From: DASYSA01 sp036003885
GTDB taxonomy: Bacteria; Acidobacteriota; Blastocatellia; UBA7656
DNA: 18,922 bases
NCBI GenBank assembly: GCA_036003885.1
Contig: DASYSA010000673.1
Coordinates: forward strand, 1-18,922
Reading direction: 5' to 3'
The position numbers were made by a program, and so were the translations under genes. The notes beneath the pieces are model-generated. The model saw only the letters and a program-made list of their open reading frames with translations. It was not told the origin of the DNA and made no database searches. Positions 1-6,818 of this stretch are shown piece by piece. The stretch's first letter is position 1. Each line of letters opens with the position of its first letter.

Positions 1-114
1 TACCTTTATTTCGTCGTTAACGGCACTGCCGGACGGCACAAGTTTTCTCGAACGGCTGCCGAGCACGAGCTGGCTGTTCAGGAGTATCGTCGCCAGCAAC
101 GTGAAGGCCGCTGA
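1..114 (+). CDS. mltG: Endolytic murein transglycosylase MltG, C-terminal fragment
   Basis: Frame 1 is open from the window edge to a TGA at 112-114 and gives 37 residues that begin YLYFVVNG and continue with HKFSRTAAEHELAVQEYRR. The order YLYF-V, G-x-H-x-F, then EH or SH and a basic tail is the C-terminal signature of the MltG/YceG family, which cleaves nascent glycan strands at the inner membrane and sets their length. The catalytic Glu and the membrane anchor lie outside the window. The gene converges on htrA with about 114 nt between the stop codons, and I see no clear terminator there. The family call rests only on this short tail. Confidence 0.72.
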   Translation, partial: YLYFVVNGTAGRHKFSRTAAEHELAVQEYRRQQREGR

Positions 115-228
115 ATTCCAGCCCGCGACGCTCGATCGTCCCCGAACCTGTCACTGACTGAAGTCTGCCTGGTCGAGCACCGGTTCTCGAAGCGAAGACC
201 GTGAATGAGGCCCAGGAGTTGCTCTAGT

Positions 229-1371
229 TCATCGCTCGGTCTGAGGTCGTTCGCTCAGTCGCACGGGAACAGTGACTTTTCGCGTCTGGCGTATTAGCTC
301 GACTTGAACCGTCTGGTTTGGCTGTTTGTCCCTCAGCGCGTGCTGCAGTTCGTCGGTGTTTCTGACCGGTTGACCATCAATTGACACAATTACATCGCCG
401 AGTTGTTCCAGCGAGACGCCGCCGAAGACCCGTTCGCGCACAGCCGCTCCGCGCAACCCCGCCGTCGCGGCTCCGCTTCCGCGATACACTTCGCCGACAA
501 TCAAGCCCTCCTCTACCGGTAAGTTGAAGTAGTTGGCAATACCGCGATTGAGAGGCCCGAGGGTGCTGATTCCCAGCCAGGGGTGGGCCACGTAGCCCTT
601 GTCGATCAGGTCGGGGATGATCTTGTTAGCGATGTCGACCGGTACTGCGAATCCGATGCCGACCGAGCCTCCCGAAGGGCTTATGATTGCGGTGTTGATC
701 CCAATCATTTCTCCTCTTGCGTTGAGAAGCGGCCCTCCCGAGTTGCCTGGATTGATCGACGCATCTGTCTGTATAGCGCCTTCGAGAGTGCGGCGGGTAG
801 CCGGATCGCGAATCGGGCGTTCGAGCCCGCTGATGATGCCGGTGGTCAAGGTGCTCTGGAATCCGAATGGATTCCCAATGGCGAGGACCTTCTGGCCGAC
901 CTCGAGGCCTTTCGACGTGCCGAGCTTGACGGTTTTGACTCCTTCACGAGGTGGGGTGATCTTGATCACCGCCAAATCGTTGTCCTGGTCTGTGCCGACA
1001 ATTTTGGCCGGGTATTTCTGGCTGCCGATCTGAACTTCGAGCTGCTGTGCGCCCTGGACTACGTGATAGTTGGTCAGTATGTAGCCTTTGGAATCTATAA
1101 TCGAACCGGAGCCGCTACCTTCACTCGGAAGGACGCCGTACCAGGTCTCAGTATAAGACTTGCTGGTAATGTTGACGACGGCGGGGCTGACGGTTCGATA
1201 GATCTCAATGTTGTTTTGTTCATCGGTGGCGACCGTCGGATCGGCGATGACCGACCGTTCGACGATCTTTGCCGGATCCAGGGCCCGGCCGGCGCACGCC
1301 ACAATGACTGCCGCAAGTAACCCCGAGATCAGAGCGAGTCCCAGCAATTGTTTTCCCGACACCCGATACAT
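229..1371 (-). CDS. htrA: HtrA/Deg-type trypsin-like serine protease with one PDZ domain
   Basis: Envelope quality-control protease of 380 residues. An N-terminal hydrophobic segment (about residues 8-26) ends in IVAC, so Cys26 could be a lipobox cysteine; otherwise this is a signal anchor. The protease domain spans about 55-250 with the triad His103 (TNYHVV), Asp132 (DNDLAVIKI) and Ser211 (GNSGGPL). One PDZ domain covers about 264-375, so the protein is DegS-like in layout (one PDZ, membrane-tethered) rather than DegP-like (two PDZ). The ATG at 1371 is chosen because GAGGAGG lies 9 nt upstream. A longer reading frame runs up into the hairpin at 1452-1570 but has no such support. The gene is divergent from copA, which suggests an envelope/metal-stress setting, though that link is inferred. 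Confidence 0.93.
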   Translation of the reverse strand: MYRVSGKQLLGLALISGLLAAVIVACAGRALDPAKIVERSVIADPTVATDEQNNIEIYRTVSPAVVNITSKSYTETWYGVLPSEGSGSGSIIDSKGYILTNYHVVQGAQQLEVQIGSQKYPAKIVGTDQDNDLAVIKITPPREGVKTVKLGTSKGLEVGQKVLAIGNPFGFQSTLTTGIISGLERPIRDPATRRTLEGAIQTDASINPGNSGGPLLNARGEMIGINTAIISPSGGSVGIGFAVPVDIANKIIPDLIDKGYVAHPWLGISTLGPLNRGIANYFNLPVEEGLIVGEVYRGSGAATAGLRGAAVRERVFGGVSLEQLGDVIVSIDGQPVRNTDELQHALRDKQPNQTVQVELIRQTRKVTVPVRLSERPQTER

Positions 1372-1380
1372 ACCAGTGTT

Positions 1381-1387
1381 CCTCCTC
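1381..1387 (-). promoter_or_regulatory. Shine-Dalgarno site that fixes the htrA start
   Basis: GAGGAGG on the minus strand lies 9 nt before the ATG whose first base is at 1371. It is one of the strongest ribosome-binding sites in the window. It decides between this start and a frame-open start 49 codons upstream, at 1518. Confidence 0.75.
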
Positions 1388-1419
1388 GTTATTTCTTGGC
1401 GGCCCGTGTCGCCATTCGA

Positions 1420-1448
1420 AACTAGCACCCAGTGATTTTGGGTGTCAA
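1420..1448 (-). promoter_or_regulatory. Putative htrA promoter with an inverted repeat in its spacer
   Basis: The minus strand has a perfect TTGACA (1443-1448), a 17-nt spacer and a weak -10 hexamer CTAGTT (1420-1425); an 18-nt spacer gives TAGTTT instead. The spacer is almost filled by the inverted repeat CACCCA-7 nt-TGGGTG (1426-1444), which overlaps the last two bases of the -35 box. A repressor or activator dyad in that position would control access to the promoter. The -35 and the dyad are read directly; promoter function is inferred and the -10 is poor. Confidence 0.42.
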
Positions 1449-1451
1449 TAA

Positions 1452-1570
1452 GGGGACGTTTCGCGTTCCGCGTTTTACGTTTAGCGTTTAGGTTTAGCGT
1501 TCGCCGGTCAAACGACAAGTCTAAACCTAAAACGCTAAAGGTAAACGCGGAACACGAAACGTTCCTCCCC
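1452..1570. repeat. Long imperfect hairpin of low-complexity TTTAGCG-type units
   Basis: The left arm (1452-1497) contains GTTTCGCGTTCCGCGTTT, then TTTAGCG, TTTAGG, TTTAGCG. The right arm (1521-1570) is nearly its reverse complement, ending CGCGGAACACGAAACG and then CCTCCCC opposite the initial GGGG. Each arm is 46-50 nt, with only a few mismatches and bulges, around a loop of about 23 nt. The element fills most of the gap between the divergent htrA and copA genes. Its right end (1570) directly abuts the copA -35 box. There is no U-tract and no transposase, so it is neither a simple terminator nor an insertion sequence. Confidence 0.82.
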
Positions 1571-1602
1571 TTGACTCTGTGTACGACTACCGAGTTTCAG
1601 AT
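1571..1602 (+). promoter_or_regulatory. Putative MerR-type promoter/operator of copA
   Basis: The -35 box TTGACT (1571-1576) is followed by an imperfect dyad whose outer halves are ACTCxGT (1574-1580) and ACxGAGT (1589-1595). The dyad centre is 8.5 nt past the -35 box, the same place as in the Tn501-type mer operator as I remember it. A 19-20 nt spacer would put the -10 at TTCAGA or TCAGAT (1596-1602), which is weak, as expected of a promoter that needs DNA distortion by a MerR-family activator. The layout argues for translation of copA starting at 1619, because an ATG at 1601 would sit in the -10 box. Confidence 0.5.
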
Positions 1603-1618
1603 GTACACTGGTAAAGAA

Positions 1619-4300
1619 ATGACCAATCGCGAGGTTGACCCGGTGTGCGGTATGCTGGTCGATCCAGCCTCCGCCGCCGGCCAAAGCGAATATCAGGGAA
1701 AGCGGTACTACTTCTGCTCCCCAGGCTGCAAGCAGGAGTTTGACTCGGATTCCGCGCGCTTCCTGAAACCTGCCTCCTCCGATGGCGCGACCGCAAAGCT
1801 CGTTCAGTTAGTCGCTCCCGTGGCGGCCCACCCTTCAACCGCGCGGATCGACCTGCCCGTTTCGGGCATGACCTGCGCGGCGTGCGCCCATCACATCGAA
1901 CGGGCGCTCTCAGAGACTCCAGGTGTCCGAAGCGCGCAGGTGAACTTTGCGACGTCGCGGGCGACCGTCGAGTATCTACCCACCGCTGCGAGTCTGCGGA
2001 GTTTGGTGAGCGCAGTGAAGCTGGCCGGCTACGCCGCCCCGACGGCGCAGATTGAGTTCCTCGTTGAGACAACAGCCCTTCCTTCGGCGCCGGTCCGCCT
2101 CCAGGAAAAGCAGTTCCTTGGAGTGAGCGGAGTGATCAGCGCTTCGTTGAATCCGGCGACCATGGAATTGACCGTTGAATACTTGCGCGGAATCACAGAC
2201 GCGCAATCGGTGAAACGAGATATCGAAGGGCTCGGGTATCGACTCCACCCGTCCGCGCTATCCGAAACTGTTCGCGATGGCGCCGAGGCTGCTGATGAAT
2301 CGGAGTATCGCGACCTGCGACGAAGGCTGTGGGTCGCGGCGGTTCTGTCAATCCCAGTGGTTGTTATCGCGATGACGCACATCGCTTTTACAGGCGCGAA
2401 TTGGATTCAGTTGATGCTCACAACACCGATTGTGTTCTATTCGGGGTGGCAATTCTACAGCCGGGCGTGGTCCGCGTTTCGCCATCGCAACGCCGACATG
2501 AACACCTTGATTGCAATCGGCACCGGCGCGGCTTATTTCTACTCTGTAGTGGCGACCGTTTGGCCCGGTCTGTTCTCTCGAGGTGACAAACACGCAGTGA
2601 TGCCTGGAATGACAGACGTTCCCCCGGTCTACTTCGAAGCAGCGGCCGTCATCATAGCGCTGATACTGCTCGGCCGGTTGCTCGAATCACGAGCGACGGG
2701 GCGAACCTCACAGGCAATCCGCCGGCTTATTGGTCTGCAGCCCAAAACCGCCCGAGTCCTGCGCTCTGGTCATGAAGTGGACGTCCCCATCGAAGAGGTC
2801 ATCTCCGGCGACATCATCGTAGTCCGACCCGGCGAAAAAATTGCCGTTGACGGAATTGTGGTCGAAGGCGCCTCCGCGGTGGATGAGTCGATGCTTACGG
2901 GCGAGAGCTTGCCGGTTGCGAAAAGCGGCGGCGATGAGGTCATCGGGGCCACCATCAACAAGACCGGCTCGTTCAGATTTCGCGCCACCAGGGTCGGTCG
3001 CGACACGGTGCTACAGCACATCGTAAAAATGGTGCAGGACGCGCAGGGATCCAAAGCTCCCATTGCGCGACTCGCCGATCGCATCAGCGGCATTTTCACG
3101 CCGGTGGTCATCTGCATCGCCATCGCCACCTTCGTGGTCTGGTTCGTCGCCGCGCCCGCGGGCGAACGGTTCACAATGGCGCTCGTGAACTTCGTCTCCG
3201 TGCTGATCATCGCTTGTCCGTGTGCGCTGGGACTTGCAACTCCCACTGCGATCCTCGTCGGCACCGGCAAAGGCGCCGAAAATGGCGTGCTGATCAAAGG
3301 CGGCGAGAGCCTGGAGATTGCGCACAAGCTTCAAATCATCGTGCTGGACAAGACCGGCACGATTACCACCGGCGAACCCGTCGTGACCGATCTCGTTGCG
3401 GCCGACGGGTTGGCCGAGGCTGAACTCCTGCGCCTGTCCGCAACGGCGGAGCGCGGAAGTGAACATCCATTGGGCGAAGCCATCGTGCGCGCAGCCGAGC
3501 AGAGGAGGATTCAGTATGGAGATGCCGCGACCTTCACCGCTCTCTCCGGTCACGGCGTCGAAGCAAACGTCGATGGCCGCGCCGTTCTGGTAGGGAACCA
3601 GAAACTCCTGCGTGACCGAGGAGTAGAGTTGGATGGTTGGGACAAACGAGTAGAGAAGCTGGCCGGGGAAGGGAAGACGCCGATGCTGATAGCGCTTGAT
3701 AGGCGTGTCGCAGGTCTGATTGCGGTTGCCGATCAGATCAAACCCGGGGCGCGAGAATCAATCGACGCATTGAAGCGAATGGGAATCGAAGTCGTGATGA
3801 TGACCGGAGACAACAAGCGCACTGCCGAGGCAGTCGCGCATCAAGTCGGCATAACACGCGTGCTTGCGGAAGTACTGCCGGAAGCCAAAGTCGCCGAGAT
3901 CAAACGGCTCCAACTCGAGAACAGAGTCGTCGGAATGGTAGGGGACGGGATCAACGATGCGCCGTCGCTGGCTCAGGCCGATGTCGGAATAGCAATCGGC
4001 ACAGGGACCGACGTGGCGATTGAAGCCTCCGACATCACGCTAATCAGAGGCGACCTGCGCGGGGTAGTCACTGCAATTGCGTTGTCGCGCGTTACGATCC
4101 GCACTATCAGGCAGAATCTGTTCTGGGCCTTCATCTACAACGCGATGGGCATTCCGATAGCAGCAGGGTTGCTCTATCCGCTGACCGGCTGGCTGTTGTC
4201 TCCCATCATCGCAAGCGCGGCGATGTCGATGTCGAGCGTCTCGGTTGTGACAAACAGCTTGAGGTTGCGGAGATTCAAGGCTCCACTGGAGGTGAGCTGA
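1619..4300 (+). CDS. copA: Copper-translocating P1B-type ATPase with N-terminal YHS and HMA domains
   Basis: Inner-membrane ATPase of 893 residues that exports Cu(I). Order: YHS-type metal domain (about 5-50; Cys10, Cys33, Cys37); HMA domain with GMTCAAC (Cys86, Cys89); a second HMA-like fold (about 144-210) that has lost its CxxC; TGES (427-430) in the actuator domain; CPC in the transport helix (533-535); phosphorylation loop DKTGT (Asp577); SEHP (614-617); GDGINDAP (775-782). The last helices carry YN (840-841) and MSMSS (869-873), the copper-selective P1B-1 signature. ATG 1619 is preferred over 1601 or 1442 because the upstream part of the frame crosses the hairpin and the promoter. The stop is one base before the next ATG, so the cupredoxin gene is co-transcribed. 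Confidence 0.95.
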   Translation: MTNREVDPVCGMLVDPASAAGQSEYQGKRYYFCSPGCKQEFDSDSARFLKPASSDGATAKLVQLVAPVAAHPSTARIDLPVSGMTCAACAHHIERALSETPGVRSAQVNFATSRATVEYLPTAASLRSLVSAVKLAGYAAPTAQIEFLVETTALPSAPVRLQEKQFLGVSGVISASLNPATMELTVEYLRGITDAQSVKRDIEGLGYRLHPSALSETVRDGAEAADESEYRDLRRRLWVAAVLSIPVVVIAMTHIAFTGANWIQLMLTTPIVFYSGWQFYSRAWSAFRHRNADMNTLIAIGTGAAYFYSVVATVWPGLFSRGDKHAVMPGMTDVPPVYFEAAAVIIALILLGRLLESRATGRTSQAIRRLIGLQPKTARVLRSGHEVDVPIEEVISGDIIVVRPGEKIAVDGIVVEGASAVDESMLTGESLPVAKSGGDEVIGATINKTGSFRFRATRVGRDTVLQHIVKMVQDAQGSKAPIARLADRISGIFTPVVICIAIATFVVWFVAAPAGERFTMALVNFVSVLIIACPCALGLATPTAILVGTGKGAENGVLIKGGESLEIAHKLQIIVLDKTGTITTGEPVVTDLVAADGLAEAELLRLSATAERGSEHPLGEAIVRAAEQRRIQYGDAATFTALSGHGVEANVDGRAVLVGNQKLLRDRGVELDGWDKRVEKLAGEGKTPMLIALDRRVAGLIAVADQIKPGARESIDALKRMGIEVVMMTGDNKRTAEAVAHQVGITRVLAEVLPEAKVAEIKRLQLENRVVGMVGDGINDAPSLAQADVGIAIGTGTDVAIEASDITLIRGDLRGVVTAIALSRVTIRTIRQNLFWAFIYNAMGIPIAAGLLYPLTGWLLSPIIASAAMSMSSVSVVTNSLRLRRFKAPLEVS

Positions 4301-4301
4301 G

Positions 4302-4682
4302 ATGGACTGGACACAGGTTGTAGTGGTAGCAGGCGGGGTCGCGGCGATTGGCGTTGTGCTCTGGTACTTCTTCGGCAAGCGCGAGCGAGTAGCGGCGGAG
4401 GTTGGTGAAAGCGGAGTGCAGGAGATCAACATCACCGTGAAGGGCGGCTACTCGCCCGATGTGATTGCCGTTCGCAAAGGTCTTCCCGTGCGTTTGAACT
4501 TCTATCGCGATGAGACGGCATCATGCAGCGAGCGGGTGATCTTTGGGGACTTTGGGATTGCACGAGAGTTGCCGGCATTCAAGACGACACAGATCGAGTT
4601 CACGCCGGAAAAAGAGGGCGCGTTCACGTTCACCTGTGGGATGAACATGCTGAGAGGAAAACTGGTAGTGGAGGGGAAGTGA
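4302..4682 (+). CDS. Membrane-anchored cupredoxin-domain protein
   Basis: Small protein of 126 residues. One transmembrane helix (about 5-24) is followed by a cupredoxin-like beta domain (about 40-125) of the type found beside or fused to copper ATPases. Likely copper ligands are Cys75 (TASCSE), Cys112 and Met114/Met116 in TCGMNML. There is no histidine anywhere in the domain, unlike plastocyanin or azurin, so a Cys/Met thiolate-thioether Cu(I) site is more likely than a blue-copper site. The gene begins one base after the copA stop, with GGAGGTGAG (4288-4296) inside the end of copA as its ribosome-binding site. The probable role is handing copper to, or taking it from, CopA at the membrane; this is inferred from context. 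Confidence 0.85.
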   Translation: MDWTQVVVVAGGVAAIGVVLWYFFGKRERVAAEVGESGVQEINITVKGGYSPDVIAVRKGLPVRLNFYRDETASCSERVIFGDFGIARELPAFKTTQIEFTPEKEGAFTFTCGMNMLRGKLVVEGK

Positions 4683-4697
4683 AACTGCGCAGCAGCA

Positions 4698-5075
4698 TCA
4701 CGCAGCGAGGATCGGACCTGACGCTACCAGTTTTTTCTTTCTTGGATCGATGGATAGATTCAAGCCTTCCAAAGTCCTTGCTCCCAACAGCGACAGATCG
4801 CCCTTTTCAGCAAACACTACCTCGTCGACGGTAAAGTATTTGTCAAATCGGATGATCGCAAAGCCGACACTTCTCGTAATGACCTGGCCATTCGCCATCA
4901 CAAATTCCAGGTCCTTCTTTTCCCGTTCGACGCCGACTCTCTCCAAAGTCTTCGCCGGTATCCAGGTGTATTCACCTCCCGAATCGACAAGCAACTTAGG
5001 CATCACGGCAGATTTAGAGCGCTCAACGATATTCTCGACGTTGCACTTGATGAAGAATGTTTCCACCTGTCTCAT
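4698..5075 (-). CDS. Retropepsin-like aspartyl protease domain protein
   Basis: Single-domain protein of 125 residues. LLVDSGGEYTWIP (Asp31-Ser32-Gly33) matches the catalytic Asp-(Ser/Thr)-Gly loop of retroviral-type aspartic proteases. A downstream hydrophobic stretch (LSLLGARTLEGL, about 93-104) fits the psi-loop region of such domains. One copy of the triad implies that a homodimer would be needed for activity. ATG 5075 is used because the domain begins right there; an in-frame TTG at 5132 would add 19 residues, and neither start has a convincing ribosome-binding site. No signal peptide is visible. It lies downstream of the antiporter on the same strand and converges on the cupredoxin gene with 15 nt between stops. 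The substrate is unknown. Confidence 0.75.
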   Translation of the reverse strand: MRQVETFFIKCNVENIVERSKSAVMPKLLVDSGGEYTWIPAKTLERVGVEREKKDLEFVMANGQVITRSVGFAIIRFDKYFTVDEVVFAEKGDLSLLGARTLEGLNLSIDPRKKKLVASGPILAA

Positions 5076-5153
5076 ACCTGAATCATTTCGACGTTCGAGA
5101 TACTTTCTATCAAGAACGAGCCTGTTCTTCAATTCACGTCAAGAGGGGGAGGC

Positions 5154-6641
5154 TTAACCAACCGAGCGGACGCGACGTGGGAGCGCCGACTCAGTTCGCT
5201 CCCGGAATTTGACCCATGACAGAAGCGGCCCCGCCATAGAAGTCGTCGCAAGCGCCATAATCACCATGATCGCGAAAATGCGCGCAGGCAGGATGCCGAG
5301 GTCGTATCCAATATTCAGCACAACCAGCTCCATCAAGCCGCGGGTGTTCATCAAGACACCTATCGAGAATGAGTCATGCCAATTCATCCCCGTCCAGCGA
5401 GCCATCAGCATACTGCCGCCCAGTTTTCCGGCGATCGCGACTGCCACTACTGCCAGGCACAATAGCCAACTGTGCCAGTCATTGAGCAGGTTGATCTGCG
5501 TTCGCAAGCCAGTGAATGCGAAGAAGAGAGGCAGCAGACAGGACGAGCTGAAAGTCTCAAGTTTTGCCTTGAGGAACGAGCGGAAGTTGGAGGCCGACGG
5601 CATTACAACTCCAGCCATGAACGCGCCGAAAAGGGCATGAATGCCAATGATTTCGGTGAACCAGGCGCACGCAAGCACAAATGCCACAATACCCGCGACA
5701 AGGCCTGTGCTTCGCGTCTCTTTGTCGACACTCTCGCTAACAATGCGATCGATTCGCGGCTTGAACAGGAAGAGCATCACACCGATGAAAAGCAGAACCA
5801 GGCCGATCGTCGCTATTGATGCTGCTATCCCATTTGCCTGCACAATTGCAATTACCACTGCGAGCATGCACCAGGCCGTCACATCATCTACCGCCGCGCA
5901 TGCGATGGCAGTGCTGCCCAGATATGATTTGGACATGCCCCGTTCTTCGATGATGCGCGCCAGGACGGGAAAGGCGGTTATGCTCATTGCGATGCCCATG
6001 AAGAGGGCGAACGCTATGAATGGCGTGCTGGGAGATGCCAGCGGACGGTAGATCACAAGTGAGAGCGCTGTCCCGAGAAAGAACGGAATGACTATGCTCC
6101 CGTGGCTGACCATGACTGCAGCATGGGCTTTCTCGCGGAGATGTTGGCCATTCAACTCCATCCCCACAACAAACATGAACAGGATCACTCCGAGCTGGCT
6201 CAATAACTGCAGTGTCCCCATCGAGGAGGCGGGAAAGAGAAATGTCATGGTCTGATGTGACAGCTGACCCAAAACAGAAGGACCCAGCAGGATGCCCGCC
6301 ACCATCTCTCCCATCACGGGAGGTTGGCCGATCTTAAGGAAGAGCTTTCCAGTGACTCTTGCCGCAATAATGATCGTGATTATCTGCAGAAGTAGAATAC
6401 TCAATGAGCCGCGTAGATTCTGAGTCAGGACCCTTTCGATGTATGTCTTTGTTGATTCGTGCTTGCTCGAGTCCGCGGAGAGGGGTTTGTCCGGTTGAGA
6501 TTCGACACCTTCAACTACGGGTGCGACTCGATTGATACGCGAACCAAGGTCCAGTATGAACCAGATTCCCACCCCAAAGACGAGCAGCAGGACAATGTAA
6601 AGGAGCACATTCTTGAGAGAGAGGCCGGATTCGGATTGCAT
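5154..6641 (-). CDS. CPA2-family monovalent cation/proton antiporter (KefB/NapA-like membrane domain)
   Basis: Polytopic membrane protein of 495 residues. An isolated N-terminal helix (about 12-30) and a charged extracytoplasmic loop (about 31-75) precede a Na+/H+ exchanger domain with about 12 further helices. Family landmarks are GQPPVMGEMVAGILLGPSVLG, SITAFPVLARIIEERGM and AAVDDVTAWC, where the Asp pair is the ion/proton site. The C-terminus stops after the last helix, so there is no TrkA-N/RCK regulatory domain as in KefB/KefC. The extra N-terminal helix and loop are unlike the short forms of the family. It probably exchanges Na+ or K+ for protons; substrate specificity cannot be read from the sequence. 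The protease-like gene lies 22 nt downstream on the same strand. Confidence 0.9.
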   Translation of the reverse strand: MQSESGLSLKNVLLYIVLLLVFGVGIWFILDLGSRINRVAPVVEGVESQPDKPLSADSSKHESTKTYIERVLTQNLRGSLSILLLQIITIIIAARVTGKLFLKIGQPPVMGEMVAGILLGPSVLGQLSHQTMTFLFPASSMGTLQLLSQLGVILFMFVVGMELNGQHLREKAHAAVMVSHGSIVIPFFLGTALSLVIYRPLASPSTPFIAFALFMGIAMSITAFPVLARIIEERGMSKSYLGSTAIACAAVDDVTAWCMLAVVIAIVQANGIAASIATIGLVLLFIGVMLFLFKPRIDRIVSESVDKETRSTGLVAGIVAFVLACAWFTEIIGIHALFGAFMAGVVMPSASNFRSFLKAKLETFSSSCLLPLFFAFTGLRTQINLLNDWHSWLLCLAVVAVAIAGKLGGSMLMARWTGMNWHDSFSIGVLMNTRGLMELVVLNIGYDLGILPARIFAIMVIMALATTSMAGPLLSWVKFRERTESALPRRVRSVG

Positions 6642-6780
6642 TCGTGCTTAGCGTACCCCGACCGTTCGGCGTTTTCAATTCGCGTTAGATCGTACTCCGG
6701 CAGAGGACCATAAGCGGTCGGGATTTTGACGTCGCTTTTTGAGTCGGGTCTGCTGAGATTGGGGAGCTACAAAATAGTGC

Positions 6781-6812
6781 TTGACCCTGGAACCGGTTTC
6801 ACCCCTTATACT
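6781..6812 (+). promoter_or_regulatory. MerR-type promoter with a 20-bp spacer and central dyad
   Basis: The -35 box TTGACC (6781-6786) and the -10 box TATACT (6807-6812, five of six matches to TATAAT) are 20 bp apart, the overlong spacing that MerR-family proteins correct by twisting DNA. The spacer contains the near-perfect palindrome TGGAACC-GGTTTCA (6788-6801), centred 8.5 nt after the -35 box. It very probably serves the MerR gene that starts about 7 nt downstream of the -10, giving autoregulation. Confidence 0.72.
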
Positions 6813-6818
6813 CCTTCT

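Noticed and set aside
583..1320. 245-residue open frame on the plus strand opposite htrA
   Set aside because: It is an antisense shadow of a well-conserved protease gene, without a recognisable domain or ribosome-binding site. The same holds for the long antisense frames over eutBC (8808-9686) and aroDE (13736-14323).
1372..1518. N-terminal extension of htrA up to 1518
   Set aside because: It runs into the hairpin, it precedes the clear signal/anchor segment, and it passes over the strong GAGGAGG at 1381-1387.
1442..1618. N-terminal extension of copA from an ATG at 1442 or 1601
   Set aside because: The extension would be translated from the long hairpin and the promoter region. Its composition (repeated Arg, Phe, Lys) reflects the repeat, and the family begins at the YHS domain just after 1619.
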